This document shows positions 17,120-28,032 of a stretch of DNA of 64,000 nucleotides, piece after piece. Where the stretch lies: the NCBI RefSeq assembly GCF_947492455.1, contig NZ_CANLNB010000001.1:434001-498000 (forward strand). The letters run 5' to 3'. This stretch comes from an uncultured Aliiroseovarius sp. (GTDB taxonomy: Bacteria; Pseudomonadota; Alphaproteobacteria; Rhodobacterales; Rhodobacteraceae). Position numbers and translations under genes: made by a program. A model generated the notes under the pieces. It searched no databases, had not been told where the DNA came from, and worked only from the letters and a program-made list of their open reading frames with translations. Each line of letters starts with the position of its first letter. The first letter of the stretch is position 1.

Positions 17120-20100
17120 AAATGCGTGTTCGAACCGGAAGCCAAAACTGTGTGAGGTCGAGTTGCCCAGCCAGCGCCGCTCGGCCACGATTTCAGCCGA
17201 GGTGAGCGGCGCGAATTCCAGCCCGACGGATGCTTCGACCGCCCAGCTATCTTCCAGCGCATCTGTCACAGTGAACGGATCAGAATCCGTGGGGCTGGCG
17301 ACGAACCGACCGACCGAGCTGGCCGAACGGTTGCCCAGATACGTTTGACGCGACAGCTTCAGCCCGCCGGTGACTGTGGTGCATTGCGCGCGGCAGCCGT
17401 CCTGCATGGGGCCGTCAAAGCCCAGCTCGATGGACGGTGTAAAGACGACGAACCAGTCCGCGCTGTGTTCCAGCGCCAAGGCCAGATCTCCGCCTGTTTC
17501 GCTGGTTGCCTGCGCGGATGTTTTGCCAAGGCTCAGATGCGCGCCGGGGCGGACGAAGAGGCCTTGGGCCAGATCAAACTGTTTTCCGGCTCTCACGGAC
17601 AGCGCAATGCTGGAGGTGTTGAGTACACCTTCCGTTTCGCCCCCGATGAATGGGAAGCGTGTGACGTCCGAGCTTGCCTGACCAGCGGCCAAACCGAAGC
17701 CCCAGTCGACCCCATACCGCGCCACATCATAGCTCAGCCCCAGCCTCAGGTGACGCCCAGTTGCACTGGCGCCGGTGTTCGTGTGCCCGGTCCCGTGTGC
17801 GCCGAAATCGAACCCAAAGCCAAGCCGGGCGCCGCTGTCCAGAATGCGCGCGGCGCTAAGCTGCCCAGACGCGCGCGCGGTGGTCTGATCCTGATATTCG
17901 ACATCTCCGCTGCGGAAGCCCTTTTCGCTGCCGAAGCTGAAGGTCAGGCAGCTGGACATTTCATCCGACATCTCGCAGCGTCCAAACCGTTCTGCAAAGC
18001 CCAGTAGCCCGCGGTGGTCCGAGGCTTTGCGCGCGGCATAGACGTCGGCGTTCATCGTGTCATAGAGCGGGGGAAGAAGGCTTGCTTCCGGCACCCAGAA
18101 CAGTGCCTGTGAAAGCCCTTGCAATCCGGTCGGCGCGCCATCCACAAAGGCCGCGTTCAGATGCTCGCCCAGCGAGGTTTCGTTGCGATTAAAGTTGGCG
18201 TCCTCTGGCGCGAAGTCCACCTCCCATTCCACCGCCAGCGCGTTCGCAGACAGGGCGGTGATCTGGTAATCGACGATTGCGCTGGGCGCGATATCAAGGG
18301 TCAAACCGCCCATATCCGCACCGCCCGACGCGCTCGAGAACGTGGCGCGCGAAATGCCCGACCGCAGATGCGTTGCGTTATAGGTCAGGACGGACAGCGT
18401 TCCGTCCCAATTGGCTGTCCCGGTGTTGATTAGGTGGTCCGCAGTCCGGGTGCCGAAATCAAGGTCGATGAAGGTGGTTCCGGTTGTGGTCTGCTGGAAG
18501 TCCCCTGTTAGGTACAGGTCGTCCAGAGTGGCCGGGCGCGCGACCGGGTCATAGGCTGCAATCAGTGCGGCGTAGTTCAGGTAACCAGTGTCGCCAAACG
18601 ACAGCTCGCCCGCGTTTCGCAGCAGTCCCGAGGCGCCAGCGCTGCTGTCATGCAAATGCGATTGCGCGCCCAGCAGCATCAGACCGCCGTCTTGGTTGTC
18701 GAACAGGTTCTGGCCGGCGCCCAGATCGAACGTGCCGACGAAAATGCCTGCGTTGGTGATCACGTCATTGCCGCTTTGGGCCTCGATCACGGTGGCGTCC
18801 AATCCACCCGAGGACTGTAGCTGCCCTTCGTTGGTCAACGAATTGTCGGTGCCGCCGACCAAAGACACCGTGGCCGTGTCCGTGCCGCCGGTGACAGTCG
18901 AACCTTTACCGATGCCGATCTCGACGCGGTTTGCAGGGCCGCCGATGGCCGTGGTTTGGGCAAGGATCGCATGGGCGCCTTTGCCCAGAACGGTGATGTC
19001 CCCCGAATAGTTGACGGTCACGCTGCCCGAAGGCGCGCCGTTTCCGTCAAGCGCGGTGGCAAAGATGCCGTGGGCGCCATCGCCTGCGGTGATGATCGTG
19101 CCGGTGTGATCCACAAGCACGTTGCCCGCGGTCCCGACTGCACCTGTGCTGCCGACCAGCCCCCTGCCGTCACCGACCTGGCCCAACAGGCCGCCACCGC
19201 CGCCGACCGACTGTGCGAAAATTGCCGTCGCGCCGTCGCCCAGCGTTACAATGGCGCCGTTGCTGATCACGGTGACATCGCCACCATTGCCGCCTGCGCC
19301 ACCCGAGGCGCCAAAAGCCAGGGCGTCTGTGTTTTCCTCGCCAGCTACGCCGCGGTCGACATTGCCAGCCATGCCGCCGCCGCCGCCCACAGATTGGGCG
19401 AAGATGCCATAGCCTGCGGTTCCAGCGGTCAAAATCAGGCCATCATTCGTGACAAGAACGTCTCCGCCATTGCCGCCAGCACCGCCCGAGCCACCCAGCC
19501 CGATGGTGCCCGTTTCGCCCACGGCGCCATAGCCGCCAAGGCCACCGCCACCGCCGACGGATTGTGCAAAGACCCCAATGGCCCCTTCGCCCAGTGCCAT
19601 CACGTTGCCACGGTTGGCCACGGTCACCAGACCACCATCCCCGCTGGCGCCACCGCGACCACCGACGGCGATCTCGAACCGGCTGACGCCGTCTTCTTCG
19701 TCTTCCGCCTCTGGGGCTTCAGGTGCCTCGGGCGGTTCGGGGGCAGGGGGCAGGCCCGGGACGTCCGGCGCCTCGGGAAGATTTGCGACCGCAGGCAGGC
19801 CAGGCAAACCGGGCAGACCCGGAAGCCCGGGTACCGTGATGCCATTCAAGCCCGGCAGACCGCCCAGATCCTTCAGGCTGGGCAGGTCGGGCAAGTTGGT
19901 GAAATTGGGCATCGTGGGGAGGCCCGGAAGACCCGGTGCGCCGGGCAGGCCGGGTGTGGAGCCAACCGAGGGGAAGGCCGGAAGGGCAGGGATTGTCGGC
20001 AGATTTGCAACCAGATCGCCACCAATGGCGACCAGTTCGTCGATGGTGGGCTTGCCGTGCTCGCCATGGCCACCGACTCCACCGCCGCCGCCCACGGATT

Positions 20101-23100
20101 GCGCCATGATCCCGAACGCATTCGCGCCATAGGTCACGACCCAGCTGTCATTCTCGACATTTACGTCGCCGCCATTGCCAGCCGCGCCGCCGTCACCGCC
20201 CATCGTCAACACGCGCGAGCGGTTCTGCGGGCCGTCCGGCTGGTTGGTGTCTTCCTTTCCAGCAAAGATCGTGACGGCTTTCGAGTTGCCACCCGCGCCG
20301 CCGCCGCCGCCGATGGACTGCGCCATAACGCCGTGCGAACTCAGGCCGAATGTGTTCACAACTCCGTCGATGTCGACGTTTACCGCGCCGCCATGTGCGC
20401 CGGTCCCGCCTTGACCGCCGATCCCGACGGCCACCGCAAGATTGCGGGCGGGATCGCCGTTCTGACCGTTCGCGGGGGTTGTGGCGCGTGTCATGGCCAA
20501 TGCCGACCCGCCTGCACCACCACCGCCGCCAATCGACTGCGCCAGTACACCTTCCGAGAACGCCCCCGTGGTCAGAAGATATCCCGCATGGGCCACATGG
20601 ACCGCGCCGCCGATATTGCCTACACCACCTGCACCACCGATGGCGAAGGCGTATTGGTTCGTATCGCCTCCGCGTCCCATCGCTGCACTGCCGGAGAAGC
20701 CACCCGCGCCACCACCGCCGCCGATGGACTGGGCTTGGATGCCACGGCTGAAAATACCTTGAGTGTATAGTGCAGCGGTGTTGGTGACCGAGACCCGGTC
20801 TGCAAAGCCGCCATCGCCGCCGTCGCCGCCCAGCGACAGACCAAATGCAGTGCTATCCGCCCCCGAGAAGGCAAGCGACAGGGCTTGGTTGGCTGTACCG
20901 CCGCCACCGCCGATAGATTGGGCCAAGATTGCATGAGAGTTCGCCGCCAGCGTGGTAATACCCGCTTGGTTCTGCACTTCGACGGTGCCAGCGTGGTTGC
21001 CGTCGCCTCCGGACCCGCCAAGGCCCACGAAGAATTGCTTCGCGCCCGACCCAGCTTTCTTCGCAACGATGCTGCCCGCCACGGCCTGTCCGCCGTTGCC
21101 ACCGCCGCCGCCGATGGATTGGGCTGTGATACCGTGACTACGTGTGCCACCGGTCGAGATCGACGCCGTGTTTGTGACGGAAACGCCCGAGGCATAGCCG
21201 CCCGTCACGCCTGATCCACCGCCTGCCAGAGCCAGTTGTGTTGCTTCATTATCCAAGGCGAAGTTGAACGCCATCGCGCCGCCGCCCGAACCGCCGCCGC
21301 CGCCCAGCGACAGCGCGCTGATGCCGATCGCATCTGCGCCACGCGTCAGGATCGCACCGTGAGAGGCCACGTCTACCGTGCCGCCAAAATGCCCGGTGCC
21401 ACCATTGCCACCCAGCTGCAGGTTAAGCGTTTTGCCATCGTCGAACGATCCGGCAAAGGCGCCTGCAAAGCCGCCGGTGCCGCCCCCGCCGCCCACGGCG
21501 TGCGCCATGATGCCTCCGCTGCCATCCGCGGCTGTGTCGATCACGCTGTTCGACACCACCGAGACCGCGCCGGAATGTCCGCCGCTGCCGCCCGTGCCGC
21601 CAAGCGTCACCGCAACACCATTGGATTTCGAGGACAGTGCCAGCCCGATATTCACCCCGGCATTACCACCACCGCCGCCAATCGACCGCGCCACGATCCC
21701 GGCTGCGTTCACGCCTTGCGTGACGACATGTCCGTTCGACACGATCCGCACATTGCCCGCGCGCGATCCGGTGCCGCCATCGGCGCCCAGTTGCAGCGAC
21801 AGAGCGTTCGATTTCGACAGCGCACCAGACAGGTGCAAGTTCGCCGAGCCGCCGCCACCGCCAATGCTTTCCGCCACGATGCCCGCGCTGCCTGCGCCGG
21901 CTGTGTAGATGTTGGCGTGCAGCTCTTCCAGCGTGACGGCGCCACCAGCGCCGCCCGATCCGCCGCGACCGCCCATGGTCAGGCTCAGCCCGGCACCGCT
22001 GGTGCCCTGCGCGGCCATTGTGAAGCTGCCATTGCCACCTCCGCCACCGATGGATTGCGCGCGGATCGCGGCCGCGTCATCGCCGCGTGTGTATATGCCG
22101 ATCAACGCGCCCGCCGCGCCGACTTGCCCGGTGACCGTGCCAGCATTGCCGCCAGCCCCGCCGCTCGAACCCATGGACAGGCTGCCGCCAGCCCCTTTGT
22201 TGCCGCCGCCCGCGATGATGTAGGATCCGTTGCCGCCGCCGCCGCCAATCGATTGCAGTTGCACTGCGTCGGCGCCTTGGCCGTGTGTTTGCAAGAGCGT
22301 GCCACCGCCCACGGTTCCGGTTTGGATCAGCGCCACGTTGCTGCCTGCGCCGCCGATGCCGCCAGTGGCCCCGATGGTCAGGCTGGCCGCGGCCGATCCA
22401 GCAGCCCGCAGCGACAACGTGCCGCCTGCCATGCCGCCACCACCGCCGACGGATTGCGCCAAAAGCGCCTGCGCGCCTTCACCGGATGTCGAGATGCTGC
22501 CCGAATTGGTGACGTAGACTGCACCGCCATTGCCGCCATTTCCACCGCTGCCACCCAGTGCAAGGGTCAGCGCATTGCCCGAGGTCGCCGACAAGCTGCC
22601 CGCAGACCCCGCCGTGCCGCCGCCACCGCCGATGGACTGTGCGACCAGCCCGCCCGCGCGGTCACCCAGCGTGAACAGGTCCCCGGTGTTGTAAACCGTC
22701 ACCAGCCCGCCCGCGCCGCCGCTGCCGGCGTTGCCACCAAGGCTAACGGTTGCCGCACGGCCTGAACTGGCCGTTCCGCCCAGCGTGAAGCCGCCATTGC
22801 CGCCCCCGCCACCGATGGATTGGACGCGCAGGGCCGCGCTGTCATTGCCATAGGTTCGGATTTGCGCGGTTTGCGTCACCGAGACGCTGCCGCCATAGGC
22901 GCCGCCCGATGCGCTGCCGCCCAAGCGCAGCGAGGCCGAGTTGCCGCCGCCTGCCAGACCTGCGGACATGCCGCCATTTCCGCCGCCGCCGCCGATGGAC
23001 TGCGCTAGCAACCCGTCTGACTGCACGCCGCCCGTTGTGATGTCGCCAGTGTTCGTCACCTCGACCGAGCCGCCTTGCACCGCACCTGCGCCAGCACCTC

Positions 23101-26100
23101 CAATGGTCACGCCCATGCTGGCAGATCTGGCCAGCGTGCCGCCGATGGTGAAGCCTCCGTTTCCGCCGCCTCCTCCGATCGACTGCGCCGCAAGGCCCAT
23201 TGCGAAATCACCCGCTGTGATGATGCTGGCTGCGTTGGTCACGCCGACAAAGCTACCCGCACCGCCTGCGCTGCCGCGCCCGCCGATGCCCACATTGGCA
23301 GAAGCGGTTCTGCTGAAGCTGCCAGTGATGGCGAAGCCACCGTTGCCGCCGCCTCCGCCAATGGATTGCGCCAGAATACCGGCCGAGTGATCGCCCAGCG
23401 TCAGCAGCTGGCCTTCGGCACTGACCTGCACCGATCCGGCCGATCCGCCAGAGGCACCTCGCCCGCCAAGGGCGAAGCCTCCGTTCGCGGTCGAGGACAC
23501 ACCCGCCTTGGCCGAGAAGCCGCCATTGCCGCCGCCACCGCCGATGGATTGCGCAAGGATCGCCCCCGAGAAGCTGCCTGCAGTGCTGATGTCTTTATAG
23601 CTTTCCAAGGTCACGCTGCTGCCCGCGCCACCTGCGCCGCCCGCACCACCCAGCGCCACGTTCAACGCTGCCGTGCCTGCGTTCAGGCCGCCCGAGACTG
23701 CAAAGCCGCCATTGCCGCCGCCGCCGCCGATGGACTGTACTGACAGACCCGTGGCGTGATCGCCCAGCGTGGTGACCGATGCGCGGCTGGTCAAAGACAC
23801 GGTGCTGCCATTGGCGCCCGTGCCGCCGGATCCGCCCATCGCCATGCCCGCGGTAAACGCGCTGTTCGAGGCATCCGCCCCGATGGCAAAGCCGCCATTG
23901 CCGCCGCCTCCGCCGATGGATTGCGCAAGGACGCCGACCGAGCCGTCGCCTTCGGTGCGGATGGATGTGTCAAACGTCGTTGTGCCCAGCGAAACCGCGA
24001 CCGCGCCACCGATCTGGCCATTGCCACCCGATCCGCCCATCGCCAGCGTCGCCCGGTTGCCGCCAAAGCCGCCGGACAGGGCGAAGCCGCCATTGCCGCC
24101 ACCGCCACCCACGGATTGCGCCACAAGACCGTGGGACATGTCGCCTGTGGTAAGAATGCTTTCGGTTACGCTCGCGGTGACATATCCGCCGCGACCGCCG
24201 ATGCTGGCAGAGCCGCCGAAGGCCATCGTCGCGCTGCCGGTGCCAGCATTCGCGCTGGAGGCCGAGAAGCCGCCATTGCCGCCACCGCCACCGATGGATT
24301 GGGCAAGAATGGCCGTCGAGTTGTCGCCATAGGTTTCGATGTTGCGATCCGGAATGGCCGAGTTCGCCACGATGACGTCAACCCGTCCGCCATGTCCGCC
24401 AATGCCTCCAGCCCCGCCGAAGCCCAGCCCGACCGAGCCCGTCGCTGCAAAGCTGCCCGAGCTGGACATGCCACCATTTCCGCCGCCGCCACCGATGGAT
24501 TGTGCCACCAGCGCATTGGCGTTGTCACCAAAGGTCCATGCGCCGTTCGAAGCGCGCAGATCGACCCGTGCGCCGTTGCCTCCGACGCCGCCGGATCCCC
24601 CGATGCTGGCGGTTGCGCTGGCGGTGAAGCTGGCCGAGGCGCTGATCGCCATGCCGCCGTCTCCGCCGCCGCCGCCGATGGATTGGGCCAAAACGCCAGT
24701 CGCGCCGTCGCCTTGTGTCAGAACCAGCCCGGCTGCGTTGGTCCAAACGTCTGCGCCATGACCGCCGCCGCCGCCACGTCCACCAAGGGACAGGCTGCCT
24801 GATACGGTTCCAGATAGCGCGCCTGCGATAGCCATGCCGCCACGACCACCCCCGCCGCCAATGGATTGCGCCACAAGGCCCGAGGACATATCGCCCGCCG
24901 TGACAATGGCGCCATTCGCGGTCACCGACACGCGCTGGGATGTGCCGCCATCGCCGCCTGCTCCGCCAAGGGCGACCGACAGCGCCCCTTTGCCCGAGGC
25001 ACCTGCCGCAAGGGCCATCCCGCCATTTCCGCCGCCGCCGCCAAGCGATTGGGCCAAGATCCCCGTGGCGTGGTCGCCTTGGGTGCCGATCCGGTCATAT
25101 GTGGTGACGGTGACGGTCCGTCCGCCGCCACCAGCACCTGCGTTGCCGCCCACGGCCACCGACAGACTGCCCCCGCCACTGGCCGCACCTGTAACCGCGA
25201 AGCCGCCATTGCCGCCGCCGCCGCCGATGGACTGCGCCACGATCCCGTGGGCGCCGTCACCTGCGGTGTCGATTTGACCGCGCGACGTCACCGTGACGTG
25301 GCTGCCATAGGTGCCCAATGCGCCGCTGCCGCCCAAGGCCAGAGATCCAGCCCCAGCGCCGCCAAAGCTTTGCGCCATCGAGTGCCCGCCATTTCCGCCA
25401 CCCCCACCGATGGACTGCGCTACGATGCCCGAGGACATCAGCCCGGCAGTAGCAATGTTTCCGTGGCTGTCGACGTTGACATTTGCGCCGTTTCCACCAC
25501 GTCCGCCGCTGCCACCAAGCGCGAAGCTCAGGCTGCCGACGCCGCTCATGGCACCTGCGAATGCGAAGCCACCGTTCCCGCCTCCGCCGCCAATGGACTG
25601 CGCCAGAATGGCCGAGGAACGGTCCCCGTAGGTGAGAAGATTGTTATATGTCGTGACACTTACGTTTCGCGCTTGGCCGCCTGTCTCGCCCGATCCGCCC
25701 AGCGCGAAGCTGAGGGCGCCGGTTGTGGCCGCTGATCCCGAAATCGCATAGCCGCCGCTACCTCCGCCACCGCCCAGTGATTGCGCGCGGACGGCGCTGG
25801 ACCAGTCGCCTTCGGTCCGGATGTTGCCGCGATAGGCAACGTTCACGCTGCCTGCGCCGCCTCCGACGCCGCCATTGGCGCCGATCGCAAACGCGACTGA
25901 AAAGCCTGCACCGAACGAACTGGACTTCGCCCCGCCGCCATTGCCGCCGCCGCCGCCGATGGACTGCGCCAGAATGCCGTCCGCGTAATCTCCGCGTGTG
26001 GTGATGTTGGCCAACCCGCTAAATCCGCCGGTGTTCGTGACCTGAACAGAGGACCCGTAGCCGCCAAATCCGCCGCTGCCACCCATTGCGAAGGACGCAA

Positions 26101-27967
26101 AGGCGCCGCTTGACGTGGCCGAGCCGCCGGTGCCTCCGCCCCCGCCAATGCTTTGTGCCGAGATCCCCGTGGCATAGCGCCCCCAAGTCGAGATCAGGCC
26201 GTCATTGTGGACGTTGGTGCGTTCGCCATTCCCACCAGCTCCGCCACGCCCACCGATGGCCGCCATGCCACTGGCATTGCCGCCGTGACCGCCCCCGCCG
26301 CCGATGGATTGGGCGAAGATGCCGATCGCGTCCTGCCCGGCCGTATAGATAGCGCCTGTGTTTACAACAGTAACGACACCCGACGACCCGGCCGAATTGC
26401 CGGCGCCCCCAAGCGCGCCCGCACCGTTGGCATTGCCGCCTACGCCGCCGCCACCGCCAATGGATTGCGCCAAAATGCCGTGGCTGCGTAGCCCCCAATG
26501 GGTGTTGATCGTGCCGCGGTTGGTTACTGAGACGCCCCAGCCATTGCCGCCCAATCCGCCGGTACCGCCAATGGCATAGGCCCCATCCGCCGCGCCGCCC
26601 GCACCGCCGCCACCGCCAATGGACTGTGCCAAGATCCCGACCGCATCATAGCCGCCCGAGGTGTTGATCGAGGCGTTGTTCGTGACGGTCACGCCGCGCC
26701 CGTCACCGCCTGACAGGCCATTGCCGCCTGCCGAGAACAGATAGCCGCCCGACCCGCCCGACCCTGCAAAGCCACCAATGGACTGCGCCAGAATGCCGTT
26801 GGCGCCCGCACCGCGTGTCACGATGCTGGCCCAGTTTTGGTTGGTTACCCGCACGAAGTTCCCACGCGAGGCGGAACCACCTGATCCACCAGAGCCGTAC
26901 ACCCAGCCACCGTTCCCGCCCAGACCGCCACCGCCACCCAGCGATTGTGCCACGATCCCTGAGGATCGGAACCCATAGGTGCTGATCGAGGCCATGTTGT
27001 TCAGAACAACGTATTCGCCGCGCCCACCGATGCCGCCACGCCCGCCGCCGCCGAAGAGCGTCCCGTTGTGCCCGTTGCCGCCATTGCCACCCTGACTGCG
27101 CATCAGGATCCCGGCTGCATCTTGGCCATGCGTGGTGATACGGCCCTGGATGATTGCACCAAGCGTACCGCCGCGCCCACCTGGCCCTCCGGACGTGCTG
27201 TCGCTTGATCCGCCGGATCCGTGTCCCCCCGCGCTTGCCATGACAACGCCGTGCCCGCGGTCCCCGGAGGTTACGATCTGGAACACGTTGCCAGCCGCCC
27301 AGTTTGCGTATTGGGCATTGGTACGGTCATGACCGAAGTCATGCACCGTGTCGTCGTAATAGATCGCCCCGTCGCCCGGACCACGTGTCGGGAAAGAGTT
27401 GTCGATCCGCAGGGACAAATCGCTTCCAGAGAAGCCGAAGCGCTCATCAAGGTAGGGGAAGTTCAGATCCCCTTGCATTAAAAACGCACCATACGAGCTG
27501 AGCTCAACCGCAGAGGCGCCGACACCGTTGGCGCCAATGTATCGACCAGCCCCATCCGGAAGAAGCCGTGCCTCGAAATCGTGGCCATAGTCTAGATATG
27601 GCTGCGCATAGGTGAGCAGGCGAACGGCCGAGATGTTGTTGGTTACAATCGGACGATCTAGATAGGCGATCTCGATTTCCGAGAATGTGTTCGGATTAAA
27701 AGGATTGACCAGGTGCAACCCGGCCAAGGGGACATAGGTGAATGTTGGAAAGTGAACGCCGTTTGATTGATTGCCTTCGCAGAAAACCTCGACAATCGCA
27801 CCCGAGACAGGATTGCCGTCATCCTCGATACACGGATCATTGGCCCAAGCAGGGGCGCCAACCAATGCATGAAGCCCGGCCAGAAGGCCGAGTTTGGAAA
27901 CATAACATGTTAATTTAATGCCAATACCCAAGCGAAGCCCGGACACGCGCAGAAAACGTGAAATCAT
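17117..27967 (-). CDS. Giant glycine-repeat autotransporter (3616 residues)
   Basis: This type V secreted surface protein has a long signal peptide ending GAPAWA, then a passenger of about 3250 residues, and a C-terminal outer-membrane beta-barrel (about 3290-3616) ending in Phe (FRFEHAF). Residues about 230-2640 are made of roughly fifty repeats of 40-50 residues built on the motif AQSIGGGGGNGG with GD..A.GI before it and LGG.GG.GG after it, as in a repetitive beta-solenoid. A collagen-like, Pro-rich insert lies at about 2640-2760, and more repeats follow. The frame is open for 10.8 kb without a break, which argues for selection. A promoter lies just upstream. The function (adhesion, biofilm or shielding) is inference. 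Confidence 0.93.
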   Translation of the reverse strand: MISRFLRVSGLRLGIGIKLTCYVSKLGLLAGLHALVGAPAWANDPCIEDDGNPVSGAIVEVFCEGNQSNGVHFPTFTYVPLAGLHLVNPFNPNTFSEIEIAYLDRPIVTNNISAVRLLTYAQPYLDYGHDFEARLLPDGAGRYIGANGVGASAVELSSYGAFLMQGDLNFPYLDERFGFSGSDLSLRIDNSFPTRGPGDGAIYYDDTVHDFGHDRTNAQYANWAAGNVFQIVTSGDRGHGVVMASAGGHGSGGSSDSTSGGPGGRGGTLGAIIQGRITTHGQDAAGILMRSQGGNGGNGHNGTLFGGGGRGGIGGRGEYVVLNNMASISTYGFRSSGIVAQSLGGGGGLGGNGGWVYGSGGSGGSASRGNFVRVTNQNWASIVTRGAGANGILAQSIGGFAGSGGSGGYLFSAGGNGLSGGDGRGVTVTNNASINTSGGYDAVGILAQSIGGGGGAGGAADGAYAIGGTGGLGGNGWGVSVTNRGTINTHWGLRSHGILAQSIGGGGGVGGNANGAGALGGAGNSAGSSGVVTVVNTGAIYTAGQDAIGIFAQSIGGGGGHGGNASGMAAIGGRGGAGGNGERTNVHNDGLISTWGRYATGISAQSIGGGGGTGGSATSSGAFASFAMGGSGGFGGYGSSVQVTNTGGFSGLANITTRGDYADGILAQSIGGGGGNGGGAKSSSFGAGFSVAFAIGANGGVGGGAGSVNVAYRGNIRTEGDWSSAVRAQSLGGGGGSGGYAISGSAATTGALSFALGGSGETGGQARNVSVTTYNNLLTYGDRSSAILAQSIGGGGGNGGFAFAGAMSGVGSLSFALGGSGGRGGNGANVNVDSHGNIATAGLMSSGIVAQSIGGGGGNGGHSMAQSFGGAGAGSLALGGSGALGTYGSHVTVTSRGQIDTAGDGAHGIVAQSIGGGGGNGGFAVTGAASGGGSLSVAVGGNAGAGGGGRTVTVTTYDRIGTQGDHATGILAQSLGGGGGNGGMALAAGASGKGALSVALGGAGGDGGTSQRVSVTANGAIVTAGDMSSGLVAQSIGGGGGRGGMAIAGALSGTVSGSLSLGGRGGGGGHGADVWTNAAGLVLTQGDGATGVLAQSIGGGGGDGGMAISASASFTASATASIGGSGGVGGNGARVDLRASNGAWTFGDNANALVAQSIGGGGGNGGMSSSGSFAATGSVGLGFGGAGGIGGHGGRVDVIVANSAIPDRNIETYGDNSTAILAQSIGGGGGNGGFSASSANAGTGSATMAFGGSASIGGRGGYVTASVTESILTTGDMSHGLVAQSVGGGGGNGGFALSGGFGGNRATLAMGGSGGNGQIGGAVAVSLGTTTFDTSIRTEGDGSVGVLAQSIGGGGGNGGFAIGADASNSAFTAGMAMGGSGGTGANGSTVSLTSRASVTTLGDHATGLSVQSIGGGGGNGGFAVSGGLNAGTAALNVALGGAGGAGGAGSSVTLESYKDISTAGSFSGAILAQSIGGGGGNGGFSAKAGVSSTANGGFALGGRGASGGSAGSVQVSAEGQLLTLGDHSAGILAQSIGGGGGNGGFAITGSFSRTASANVGIGGRGSAGGAGSFVGVTNAASIITAGDFAMGLAAQSIGGGGGNGGFTIGGTLARSASMGVTIGGAGAGAVQGGSVEVTNTGDITTGGVQSDGLLAQSIGGGGGNGGMSAGLAGGGNSASLRLGGSASGGAYGGSVSVTQTAQIRTYGNDSAALRVQSIGGGGGNGGFTLGGTASSGRAATVSLGGNAGSGGAGGLVTVYNTGDLFTLGDRAGGLVAQSIGGGGGTAGSAGSLSATSGNALTLALGGSGGNGGNGGAVYVTNSGSISTSGEGAQALLAQSVGGGGGMAGGTLSLRAAGSAAASLTIGATGGIGGAGSNVALIQTGTVGGGTLLQTHGQGADAVQLQSIGGGGGNGSYIIAGGGNKGAGGSLSMGSSGGAGGNAGTVTGQVGAAGALIGIYTRGDDAAAIRAQSIGGGGGNGSFTMAAQGTSGAGLSLTMGGRGGSGGAGGAVTLEELHANIYTAGAGSAGIVAESIGGGGGSANLHLSGALSKSNALSLQLGADGGTGSRAGNVRIVSNGHVVTQGVNAAGIVARSIGGGGGNAGVNIGLALSSKSNGVAVTLGGTGGSGGHSGAVSVVSNSVIDTAADGSGGIMAHAVGGGGGTGGFAGAFAGSFDDGKTLNLQLGGNGGTGHFGGTVDVASHGAILTRGADAIGISALSLGGGGGSGGGAMAFNFALDNEATQLALAGGGSGVTGGYASGVSVTNTASISTGGTRSHGITAQSIGGGGGNGGQAVAGSIVAKKAGSGAKQFFVGLGGSGGDGNHAGTVEVQNQAGITTLAANSHAILAQSIGGGGGTANQALSLAFSGADSTAFGLSLGGDGGDGGFADRVSVTNTAALYTQGIFSRGIQAQSIGGGGGAGGFSGSAAMGRGGDTNQYAFAIGGAGGVGNIGGAVHVAHAGYLLTTGAFSEGVLAQSIGGGGGAGGSALAMTRATTPANGQNGDPARNLAVAVGIGGQGGTGAHGGAVNVDIDGVVNTFGLSSHGVMAQSIGGGGGAGGNSKAVTIFAGKEDTNQPDGPQNRSRVLTMGGDGGAAGNGGDVNVENDSWVVTYGANAFGIMAQSVGGGGGVGGHGEHGKPTIDELVAIGGDLVANLPTIPALPAFPSVGSTPGLPGAPGLPGLPTMPNFTNLPDLPSLKDLGGLPGLNGITVPGLPGLPGLPGLPAVANLPEAPDVPGLPPAPEPPEAPEAPEAEDEEDGVSRFEIAVGGRGGASGDGGLVTVANRGNVMALGEGAIGVFAQSVGGGGGLGGYGAVGETGTIGLGGSGGAGGNGGDVLVTNDGLILTAGTAGYGIFAQSVGGGGGMAGNVDRGVAGEENTDALAFGASGGAGGNGGDVTVISNGAIVTLGDGATAIFAQSVGGGGGLLGQVGDGRGLVGSTGAVGTAGNVLVDHTGTIITAGDGAHGIFATALDGNGAPSGSVTVNYSGDITVLGKGAHAILAQTTAIGGPANRVEIGIGKGSTVTGGTDTATVSLVGGTDNSLTNEGQLQSSGGLDATVIEAQSGNDVITNAGIFVGTFDLGAGQNLFDNQDGGLMLLGAQSHLHDSSAGASGLLRNAGELSFGDTGYLNYAALIAAYDPVARPATLDDLYLTGDFQQTTTGTTFIDLDFGTRTADHLINTGTANWDGTLSVLTYNATHLRSGISRATFSSASGGADMGGLTLDIAPSAIVDYQITALSANALAVEWEVDFAPEDANFNRNETSLGEHLNAAFVDGAPTGLQGLSQALFWVPEASLLPPLYDTMNADVYAARKASDHRGLLGFAERFGRCEMSDEMSSCLTFSFGSEKGFRSGDVEYQDQTTARASGQLSAARILDSGARLGFGFDFGAHGTGHTNTGASATGRHLRLGLSYDVARYGVDWGFGLAAGQASSDVTRFPFIGGETEGVLNTSSIALSVRAGKQFDLAQGLFVRPGAHLSLGKTSAQATSETGGDLALALEHSADWFVVFTPSIELGFDGPMQDGCRAQCTTVTGGLKLSRQTYLGNRSASSVGRFVASPTDSDPFTVTDALEDSWAVEASVGLEFAPLTSAEIVAERRWLGNSTSHSFGFRFEHAF
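19680..20030 (-). other. Collagen-like / Pro-rich insert inside the autotransporter
   Basis: The repeat solenoid is interrupted by a segment with G-x-P periodicity, for example PGLPGAPGLPGLP and VPGLPGLPGLPGLP, ending in a Pro/Glu-rich acidic run (APEPPEAPEAPEAEDEED). It looks like a flexible or triple-helix-like spacer between the main solenoid and the distal repeats. Confidence 0.7.
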
Positions 27968-28032
27968 CTATCTATTACGTAGAGCACCCACGGCAGTTAA
28001 TCTGCACTTAAGGTCACCCTTCCCTCATAACG

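Noticed and set aside
18956-22765. Long plus-strand open frames (up to about 600 codons) opposite the giant autotransporter
   Set aside because: They mirror the GC-rich glycine repeats of the minus-strand gene, have biased low-complexity composition, no ribosome sites and no recognisable domains.
17117-27967. Regular repeats that could suggest a CRISPR array
   Set aside because: The repeats are in-frame coding repeats without unique spacers of fixed length, and no cas genes are present.
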